Assembly: GCF_009708215.1 (NCBI RefSeq) | Contig: NZ_CP046175.1 | Location: 992,001-1,056,000 of the forward strand | Origin: Occultella kanbiaonis | Lineage (GTDB): Bacteria; Actinomycetota; Actinomycetes; Actinomycetales; Beutenbergiaceae | Direction of reading: 5' to 3' | DNA: 64,000 nt | Shown here: positions 58,029 to 64,000 of the stretch, in pieces | Numbering within the stretch: the first letter of the stretch is position 1 | Layout: each line of letters opens with the position of its first letter | The notes under the pieces: generated by a model | Database searches by the model: none | Seen by the model: only the letters and a program-made list of their open reading frames with translations | Told to the model about the DNA's origin: nothing | Made by a program: the position numbers and the translations under genes

Positions 58029-58082
58029 GCCGCCCACCCTAGGTGGCCCCACCGACGCGCCGTCAGGACGCTGGGGCGGGCG

Positions 58083-58409
58083 TCAGTAACCGGCCTCGCG
58101 GAACGCGTCGACGACCTCACGCGGCACCCGGCTCCGCGGCGGGATCGCGATGCCGCGCGAACGGGCCCACTCCCGGACCGCCCGCGGGTCCACCGGGGTC
58201 TCCTCACGCACCGTCGCGGGCTCGACGACCCCGCCGCGGACGCGACGTGCGGCGGCGGCGAACGGCGCGAGGGCGGTGAGCAGCGCGTCCCGGTTCGCCT
58301 TGTTCAGGTCGATCTCGTAGATGGTGTCCTCGAGCGAGAACCGCACGGTGTGCTGCGCCGGACCACCGTCGAGATCGTCGGTGAGTTCGGTGACTGTCCT
58401 GGTGGCCAT
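58083..58409 (-). CDS. Lsr2-family nucleoid-associated protein
   Basis: The 108 aa protein has the Lsr2 N-terminal oligomerisation domain (VTELTDDLDGGPAQHTVRF, EDTIYEIDLNKANRDALLTAL, about 4-48) and the C-terminal DNA-binding domain (AVREWARSRGIAIPPRSRVPREVVDAFREAG, as a region about 76-107). Lsr2 silences AT-rich DNA and bridges strands, the actinobacterial counterpart of H-NS. The AT-hook-like RGR of Mycobacterium Lsr2 reads RSR here. The start follows a CGA-rich leader; it is divergent from a single-pass membrane protein gene. Confidence 0.93.
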   Translation of the reverse strand: MATRTVTELTDDLDGGPAQHTVRFSLEDTIYEIDLNKANRDALLTALAPFAAAARRVRGGVVEPATVREETPVDPRAVREWARSRGIAIPPRSRVPREVVDAFREAGY

Positions 58410-58494
58410 CGTGTCCTCTGATCGGCAACCTGCTGGGATCACCATGCTATGCGGTGCGGGGTCGCGACCAGCGCAATCGGCGTACTCTAGGCGC

Positions 58495-59127
58495 GTGGCC
58501 AACGACGTGGGGGCGCTGTTGAGCGTGCCGGGGATCGCGCGCTGGACCGTGCGTACCTGGCCGCGGCGGATCGCCATCGCGATGGTCGGGGTCCTGATCC
58601 TGGTGATCGCCGCCGTCGGGGGCTTCGCGAGGGTCGCACCCGAGCCCGCCCGCCAGCTCGCCGTGGGTGAGGCCGTGGACGTCGGCCCGTACACGGTGAC
58701 CGTGGAGTCCTTCTTCGTCTCCGACCAGGTGGACATCTACGGCATCCCGGACGAGGCGGACGCCTGGGTCGGGGTGGTGATGGTGCTCGAGACCTCCGAG
58801 CTCGAAGGGATCCTCACCGACTACCAGAACTTCCGCCTGAGCGGCGCGGACCTGGTCGAGGAGCGGTTCCAGCAGGTGCTCCTGCTGGCCGACGACTCAC
58901 GCGCGAACTTCCTGACCGCGGACCTGCCGGTCCACGTCGCGATGCTCTGGCCCGTGCGGGACTCCGGCGCCATCGGGGACGAGGTGGAGCTCACCCTCAC
59001 CGAGACCTACGAGGACATCAGCTTCCTGTTCCAGACACCCACCTGGTTCGCGGGGGACCGGATCGGCGCCATCGCCGTGCCCCGCGACGACGAGGTCCCG
59101 CCCGCGCTCGTGGACGAGGAACCGTGA
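58495..59127 (+). CDS. Single-pass membrane protein with DUF4352-like outer domain
   Basis: The 210 aa protein starts at GTG 58495. It has an N-terminal cytoplasmic segment, one membrane helix (IAIAMVGVLILVIAAVGGFA, about 22-41) and an outer beta-sandwich domain (about 55-205) like DUF4352/telomeric-repeat-binding immunoglobulin-type modules. TACTCT just 10 nt before the start suggests a leaderless transcript. It is the first of three related coupled genes. Their shared design suggests a multi-subunit surface complex; the role is unknown. Confidence 0.78.
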   Translation: MANDVGALLSVPGIARWTVRTWPRRIAIAMVGVLILVIAAVGGFARVAPEPARQLAVGEAVDVGPYTVTVESFFVSDQVDIYGIPDEADAWVGVVMVLETSELEGILTDYQNFRLSGADLVEERFQQVLLLADDSRANFLTADLPVHVAMLWPVRDSGAIGDEVELTLTETYEDISFLFQTPTWFAGDRIGAIAVPRDDEVPPALVDEEP

Positions 59128-59705
59128 CCGGGCGGTCCGTCCCACGCTGGGCGATCACCGTGACCATGCTCGCCGTGCTGGTGGGCGCCGGGCTCGGGGT
59201 CAACGCCCTCGAGGCCAACGCACCCCCGAACGGGCCCATCGGCGTGCGGATGACCCTCGGGAGGGACTCGGTGGTGCATCCCCTCCAGGTGAACGTCTCG
59301 GGTGCGCGTGCCTACGAGACGATCCTCGACGAGGACGAGAACCCCCTCGAGACCGTCGGGGTCTGGGTGCTCGTGGACCTGTCCTACGCCACCACCGACG
59401 AGCCGAACCTGCCCGGTGACTTCGTCCTGGTGGACGCGCACGGCCGCCGGTACCCCACGACCGGCCGCGCCTTCAGCGAATGGTTCGCCAGCCCGGACCT
59501 CTGGCACCGGGGCACCTTGGCCTTCGAGGTGCCGCTGGACGCGCTCGGCGACCTGACCTTCGAGGCCTGGCCGTCGGGTCAGGGAACGGCCTCCGACACC
59601 CCGATGCCCTACGGCGTGCTCGCGCTGCGGGTGGACCCCGGCGCGGTCGAGCCCGGTCCGGCGGTCGTGGCTGAACCAGAGCTGCTACCGGCGGGTGAAC
59701 GGTGA
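59124..59705 (+). CDS. Related single-pass membrane protein, second of three
   Basis: The 193 aa protein starts at a GTG overlapping the upstream stop (GTGA). It has a short cytoplasmic end, one membrane helix (WAITVTMLAVLVGAGLGVNAL, about 9-29) and an outer beta-rich domain with the shared VLVDLSYATTDEPNL and LVDAHGRRYPTTGRAF segments. The C-terminus is Pro/Glu-rich. The segment D-x-x-GRR-Y/F recurs in the third protein (DTQGRRFETG), supporting common ancestry of the two. Confidence 0.78.
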   Translation: MTGRSVPRWAITVTMLAVLVGAGLGVNALEANAPPNGPIGVRMTLGRDSVVHPLQVNVSGARAYETILDEDENPLETVGVWVLVDLSYATTDEPNLPGDFVLVDAHGRRYPTTGRAFSEWFASPDLWHRGTLAFEVPLDALGDLTFEAWPSGQGTASDTPMPYGVLALRVDPGAVEPGPAVVAEPELLPAGER

Positions 59706-60355
59706 GCGGACCGATGGCGTACCCGCCCCCGTATCACCCTGGGCAGAGCCGCGAGGACTGGATGGCGCCGGCCCGTGAGCCGCTCCCGGCCGCGCCCCCG
59801 CCGCTGCCGCAGCACCGGTCCCGGCGTGCCACGGCGGCCCTCGCGGTGGTGGGGATCCTGGTTCTGGGTGCGCTCGGCTGGCGGGTGAGCGCGGAGGCCC
59901 GGGACACCTGGTGGCACGGTGAGTCGCACGTGCCGGTACGCCTCGATGCCAACGGCGTGGCCAGCCACGAGGGCATCAGCGTCGAACTGGTCGGGGTCGA
60001 ACGACTCGACGACGGTGTCACCACCTACGACGAGTGGTGGGAGCCGCCCGCGGGCACGGTGTTGTGGCAGTTCGGCCTCGCGGTGGAGAGCACGAACACC
60101 GAGATCTACAGCCTGGACGTCCTGGTCCAGGACACCCAGGGCCGGCGGTTCGAGACGGGCAACGACGTGCCCTACGGCGTGGACGGCGTCCAGGACACCC
60201 TCGACGTGGCGCAGCCGGAACCGGGCGACGATCCGTTGCCCGACGTCCAGTACCTGCTCGTCCTGATGCCGGAGGACGCGGAACCGGCCACGATCCGGCT
60301 CGAGTCGAACTGGGGCCTGGCCCCGGACTACTTCAGGCTGCCCGTGACCGACTGA
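59702..60355 (+). CDS. Related single-pass membrane protein, third of three
   Basis: The 217 aa protein overlaps the second gene (GTGA-type overlap). It has a 45-residue Pro-rich cytoplasmic tail, one membrane helix (ATAALAVVGILVLGALGWRV, about 43-62) and an outer beta domain with FGLAVESTNTEIYSLDVLVQDTQGRRF segments. Its 3' end overlaps the convergent polytopic protein gene by 28 bp. Function is unknown. Confidence 0.78.
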   Translation: MSGPMAYPPPYHPGQSREDWMAPAREPLPAAPPPLPQHRSRRATAALAVVGILVLGALGWRVSAEARDTWWHGESHVPVRLDANGVASHEGISVELVGVERLDDGVTTYDEWWEPPAGTVLWQFGLAVESTNTEIYSLDVLVQDTQGRRFETGNDVPYGVDGVQDTLDVAQPEPGDDPLPDVQYLLVLMPEDAEPATIRLESNWGLAPDYFRLPVTD

Positions 60356-61806
60356 CCCAGCCGGTGGGTCCCGGCGGCCGGTTCGGGCGCCGCCTGCGGC
60401 GTCGTGATGCCCGACGGCGACCGGTCGCCCCAGGCCGGGTCGGCGCCCGGGTTCGTGGTGCCGCGGGCGTAGCCGAGCTGGTCGGCGTTCTCCCTGCGGC
60501 GAGGGAGCGGCAGCCGTAGCGACGGGTTGGCGCCGTAGCGTTGCAGCAGACTGTCCGCGGCCGCGGCGAGCAGGGCCGCGGAGACCATCAGCACGAGGAC
60601 CTCGGCAATGACGTCGAGCGGGTCCCAGAGGGCGAACCAGCCGAGCGTGGTGATGTTACCGGCGAGCAGACGTGCCACTCCCCAGACCAGGTAGGGGATC
60701 TGGGTGATGAGGACGTAGCCGAGGCAGAAGACCAACACGGTGATCCAGCCGGCCCGCACGATCATGGCCATCCCGCCCATCAGCGCGCCGAACCGGCCGT
60801 TCGGCTCGGCCAGGGCGTGCCAGGCCTTGGTGATGGTGGTGTCGCCGAACCGGCGGGTGATGCGGCTCAGGAGTGGCGCGCGGCCGCCGAGGCGGGCCAC
60901 CTCATCATCGGCGATGACGTCACTGGCCTCGATCCCGTAGATGATCGTGCCGATGGCGAGCCAGGCGATCGGTACGATCAGGGCAGTCCCGAGCGCAGCG
61001 GCGACCGGGCCGATCGCGCCGATCGCCCAGTCGCCGACGCCGCCGATGACCGGGAAGTCGATCCGTACCCCGGCCCAGAGGTCCATGACCCAGTGCGTCA
61101 CCGCGCGGCTGCCCAGCCACCCGACCGCGGTGGCCACAAGGCTGCCGACCACGTAGGCACCGAGGACGATCCAGACCAGCTCGAGGTAGCCGACCAGCGC
61201 TTGCAGCGCGGTGCGGCGGGGATCGTCGCGGCCCTTCCAGAACCGCCCGGACGTGACGAAGTAGCCGCCGATGAGGCGGCCGAGCAGTGCGGCTCCCACG
61301 ATCGCCAGCACCAGCGTGGAGGCCGCGTCCGGGATCCGGGCGGCGCCATCGATGTCGGTGGTCTCGAACCGGGAGAAGTCGTCCTGGATCCCGAAGTAGG
61401 AATGGTGGCGCAGGTCGTCGTCCAACCGGCCGCCGCTCTGGTAGACGACCAGGAACGGCAGGAGCACGCTGCCGGTGGCGGCGAGCAGGTCGACCGCGAC
61501 GTGCCGCGAGCGTTCCCGGCGTCGCAGCACCAGGAGCATCCCGATCACCGCGAGCATGGTGCTGAACGGGACCAGCGACAGCCCGAGCATGCCGGGCACG
61601 GCCCCGAACCGGCCGAGCCACACCGCGAGGTCCAGCAGGTACCAGTGCGCCGCGACCCCGGCTACGGCGATCACCGCGAGCGGGAGCCAGTGCCGGGCCA
61701 GGAGCCGGCCGGTGGTGCGGAACAGGGACAGGCTCTCACTGAGCAGCGACCGGCCGTGACCTGAGTGCACCGGTGCTCCCTGGGGTGGGGGCGCCGGCTC
61801 GGTCAT
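60328..61806 (-). CDS. Polytopic membrane protein of unknown function
   Basis: The 492 aa protein has about 9-10 hydrophobic helices between residues 35 and 435, with a proline-rich cytoplasmic N-terminus and a long disordered C-terminus (GTTNPGADPAWGD, TTPQAAPEPAAG). No transporter signature is visible. The final 28 bp overlap the end of the third single-pass gene on the other strand. It lies 10 bp downstream of the alpha/beta hydrolase gene in the same direction, so the two probably share a transcript. Confidence 0.8.
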   Translation of the reverse strand: MTEPAPPPQGAPVHSGHGRSLLSESLSLFRTTGRLLARHWLPLAVIAVAGVAAHWYLLDLAVWLGRFGAVPGMLGLSLVPFSTMLAVIGMLLVLRRRERSRHVAVDLLAATGSVLLPFLVVYQSGGRLDDDLRHHSYFGIQDDFSRFETTDIDGAARIPDAASTLVLAIVGAALLGRLIGGYFVTSGRFWKGRDDPRRTALQALVGYLELVWIVLGAYVVGSLVATAVGWLGSRAVTHWVMDLWAGVRIDFPVIGGVGDWAIGAIGPVAAALGTALIVPIAWLAIGTIIYGIEASDVIADDEVARLGGRAPLLSRITRRFGDTTITKAWHALAEPNGRFGALMGGMAMIVRAGWITVLVFCLGYVLITQIPYLVWGVARLLAGNITTLGWFALWDPLDVIAEVLVLMVSAALLAAAADSLLQRYGANPSLRLPLPRRRENADQLGYARGTTNPGADPAWGDRSPSGITTPQAAPEPAAGTHRLGQSVTGSLK

Positions 61807-61816
61807 GGGCCCCACC

Positions 61817-62800
61817 TTAGCGAGCGGTCGCGCCGGTCCTGAGGCGGGCCGCGAGCCAGTCGAAGACGGTGCGCTCGTACTCGGCGCGGGCGACCGGCCC
61901 GGAGAGGGCGAGGTCGTGCCACCCGCCGGTGATGCGCACCGCGGTGACGTCGGGTCCGACGCGCCCGATCCGGGCATGCATGTGCTCGACGTCCAGGACG
62001 CAGTCGGCCCCGTTGAGATCGTCCTCGCTCGGCCGGCTCGCGGATCCGGACCGGGCGGACGTGCACATCAGCACCGGCGCGTCCACGTCGAGCCCGCGTG
62101 CGATCCGGGCATGGCCGCGGCGGATCGCGCGCAGCCACCCGGCGTGGACGTCGAAACCCTCGAACGGCTTCCAGGCGAGGTCGTAGTCGTGCGGGCCGCC
62201 GGTGGAGACGTGCAGGTGCCGACCGTAGTCCTCGCCGAGGCTGCCGACGTTCAGATGGGGCACCCTGGGCGCGATGAGGTCCACGACCCGCGTGGCGATC
62301 ACCCGGTTGAACCAGTTCTCGTTGAGGTCGAACCACGGACTGTTCAGGACCAGGGCGTCCACGGCTCCGGGATGGTCGCTCGCGTACAGCGTCGTGACCA
62401 GTCCGCCGGTCGAGTGACCGAGCAGAACGACCGCGCGGTACCCCTCGGCGCGGATCGAGGCGAGCGCGGCGTCCAGCTCCTCGTCGTAGCTGCGCAGGTC
62501 CTCGACCCAGCCGGGTTGGCGGCCGGGCCGGATCGACCGGCCGTAGTCGCGCAGGTCGAGCGCGAAGAAGTCGTAGCCGTGCGCCGCCCAGGCGGCCGCA
62601 TGGTCGGCCTGGAAGAAGTAGTCGCAGAACCCGTGCACGTACAGGACCGCGACGTCCCGGGTGCGCTCGGCGCCCAGCCGGACCAGCGTCGCGACCGGTG
62701 GCCCGGCCGCAGCGCCGTCGGGGGCGAGCGTGATCGTCCGGGCGGTGAACTCCCCGCCGAGCACGTCGGGAACGGGAGCGTCGAGACTTGTCACGGACAC
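61817..62800 (-). CDS. Alpha/beta-hydrolase (lysophospholipase-like)
   Basis: The 327 aa protein has the alpha/beta-hydrolase fold: YVHGFCDYFF (about 54-63; oxyanion HG), LDLRDYGRS (about 82-90), nucleophile elbow GHSTGG (Ser about 128), catalytic acid region near DVEHMHARI and late His in GGWHDL (about 294-299). YGRSIRPGRQPGWVEDLRSYDEELD (as a region) resembles monoglyceride lipase/PldB-type enzymes. The start GTG 62800 follows a GGAGG site. Confidence 0.87.
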   Translation of the reverse strand: MSVTSLDAPVPDVLGGEFTARTITLAPDGAAAGPPVATLVRLGAERTRDVAVLYVHGFCDYFFQADHAAAWAAHGYDFFALDLRDYGRSIRPGRQPGWVEDLRSYDEELDAALASIRAEGYRAVVLLGHSTGGLVTTLYASDHPGAVDALVLNSPWFDLNENWFNRVIATRVVDLIAPRVPHLNVGSLGEDYGRHLHVSTGGPHDYDLAWKPFEGFDVHAGWLRAIRRGHARIARGLDVDAPVLMCTSARSGSASRPSEDDLNGADCVLDVEHMHARIGRVGPDVTAVRITGGWHDLALSGPVARAEYERTVFDWLAARLRTGATAR

Positions 62801-62903
62801 ATCATCCCCCACCTCCGCCCCCGGCGGGGCGGGGGTACGGCCGTGCGGCGGATGGACCGGACGAGGCGCACCGGCGCCTCCGCGAGCGGTTGGGTCCGGG
62901 CGG

Positions 62904-64000
62904 TCAACTCGTGCCGAACCGCGCGGCATGGGCGGTCCAACCGGACTCTGCGGGCAGCGCCCTCAGGCCGCGGTTGGTGATCGCCAGGAGTGTCGCGACG
63001 GCACAGAGCGCCGCGCAGACGGCAATCGTGCCCTCGCGTCCGATCCAGGCGAGCCCGAAGCCCGCGATCAGCGGACCGAGCGGCATCGCCCCGATCCCGA
63101 GGACCATGGACGCACTGTTCGCCCGGCCGAGGAGTTCGCTCGGCGTCGCGACCATGAAGTACCCCATCAGAGCCGCGTTCAGGGCGGGGACGGCGAGCAC
63201 CGAGGCCGCGAGCACGGCGGTGATCGCCCAGACCGAGTCCACGAGCGAGAGGGAGTAGGCGCCGACGGCCGCCACGGTCAGCCCCACGATCGTCAGTGCG
63301 CCGGCCGGCACCCGGGACACCAGCATCGGCGCGACGACAGCCCCGAGCAGCATCGCGGCACCCGCCCCGGCCGAGACCCAACCGATCGCAGCCGGCGACT
63401 GCCCGTCCTGCTGCAACGCGTACACCACGGTCGTGATGGCAGCGTTGAAGCCGAGGTTGATGATCGTGGACACCAGCAGGACGCCGCGCAGGTCCGTGCG
63501 GGAGAGCAGCCAGGCGAAGCCGGCGCGCAGCTCCGCGAGCGCGTTCCGCTCGGGTGCCCGCGCACCCGCCGTGGCGGTGCCCGCGGCGGGCGTGGCCGGG
63601 ACGTCCGGGTCGGTCGGAGGGTGTGCCTCGGGCGCGGGGTTCGCCTCGGCCGCACGCGACGACCGGCCGAGCCACCACGCGGCGACCGCCGCGATCAGGT
63701 GACAGGCGGTCATGGCGGCGCCGACCACCCAGCCGCCGACTGCGAGCAGGGCGCCGCCGAGAGGGCCGCCGGCGAGCTGGAGCACGGCGTCCCGTCCCTG
63801 GTTCGCCGCCTGGGCGCGGCCCATCGCGCCGTCCGGCACGACCTCCTTCAGGGCGCTCTCGCCGGCGACGTCGAAGAGGCCGGTGCGCGCCGCAAGTCCC
63901 ACGGCGACGACCAGGAGGGTCGTGAACGTGAGGGCGTCTCGGAGTGCGAGCAGGGTGAACGAGCCGGCGATCACGACGCCGACGGACGAGCCGAGCACCA
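62904..64000 (-). CDS. MFS transporter, 5' end outside window
   Basis: At least 364 codons are present and the frame stays open to the right edge, so the N-terminus (probably the first two or three helices) is missing. The protein resembles the MFS_3/enterobactin-exporter-like group: GLFDVAGESALKEVVPDGAMGRAQAANQGRDAVLQLAGGPLGG (as a region) is the characteristic central segment of this group. A cytoplasmic Pro/Ala-rich loop (about 130-160) is long. The substrate is unknown; drug efflux is typical. Confidence 0.87.
   Translation of the reverse strand, partial: VLGSSVGVVIAGSFTLLALRDALTFTTLLVVAVGLAARTGLFDVAGESALKEVVPDGAMGRAQAANQGRDAVLQLAGGPLGGALLAVGGWVVGAAMTACHLIAAVAAWWLGRSSRAAEANPAPEAHPPTDPDVPATPAAGTATAGARAPERNALAELRAGFAWLLSRTDLRGVLLVSTIINLGFNAAITTVVYALQQDGQSPAAIGWVSAGAGAAMLLGAVVAPMLVSRVPAGALTIVGLTVAAVGAYSLSLVDSVWAITAVLAASVLAVPALNAALMGYFMVATPSELLGRANSASMVLGIGAMPLGPLIAGFGLAWIGREGTIAVCAALCAVATLLAITNRGLRALPAESGWTAHAARFGTS

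Overview
The window is about 73% G+C DNA that is almost fully coding, with many 1-4 bp ATGA/GTGA overlaps between neighbouring genes. Several features point to a Gram-positive actinobacterium: an Lsr2-family nucleoid protein, two surface proteins ending in LAxTG sortase signals, a WXG100/type VII-like cassette, an ECF42-type sigma factor with its DGPF partner, a DUF6529/Rieske pair and a PadR-ABC exporter operon. My impression is a Micrococcales-type organism, but no rRNA or ribosomal marker is present, so the genus cannot be fixed. No prophage, insertion sequence, CRISPR array or origin was seen.

Positions 1-11.5 kb are chromosomal housekeeping and transport genes: a drug-exporter-type ABC pair, tRNA-Arg(ACG) with its terminator, a GNAT enzyme, a large LADTG surface protein, a GlsB-type stress membrane protein, a sugar isomerase/oxidoreductase pair behind a LacI-type palindrome, and a CynX-type MFS transporter divergent from a MarR-like regulator, followed by a glycerophosphodiesterase. 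Positions 11.7-17 kb form a surface/secretion block: a secreted Pro/Val-rich repeat protein, a six-module chaplin-like LAETG protein with a perfect 183 bp tandem duplication, and a WXG100-like/DUF1023 hydrolase/LppA-like trio.

Positions 17-33 kb hold the ECF42 sigma/DGPF pair with a recognisable autoregulated promoter, an APH-fold kinase, a DUF6529-Rieske-small membrane protein operon, a metallo-hydrolase, a PadR-controlled ABC exporter with a twin operator, a VKOR-type oxidoreductase, an MFS transporter, an AraC regulator, a DHFR-like reductase and a phosphopantetheinyl transferase.

Positions 33-50 kb are the most striking part, a catabolic island for what looks like a nitrogen-rich, probably heterocyclic compound. 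It has two amidohydrolases (cytosine-deaminase type and TRZ/ATZ type), a creatininase-family hydrolase, an AtzH-amidase fusion, an isochorismatase-type amidohydrolase, a formamidase/acetamidase, a cyclodeaminase-family protein, a flavin reductase, an FAD-linked oxidase, a flavin-binding oxidase-like protein, a cupin, a DUF1684 protein and a nitrate/taurine-type ABC importer. An XRE-cupin regulator lies inside it. Three related palindromes (best copy ATGTTGATGtCATCAACAT) sit upstream of every main transcription unit, which suggests one dedicated regulon.

Positions 50-64 kb carry a large P-loop ATPase with a C-terminal helix-turn-helix, a FAD oxidoreductase, a complete MetNIQ methionine importer, an LLM flavoprotein, Lsr2 with a variant DNA-binding motif, a run of three single-pass extracytoplasmic proteins, a polytopic membrane protein, an alpha/beta hydrolase and an MFS transporter cut by the window edge.
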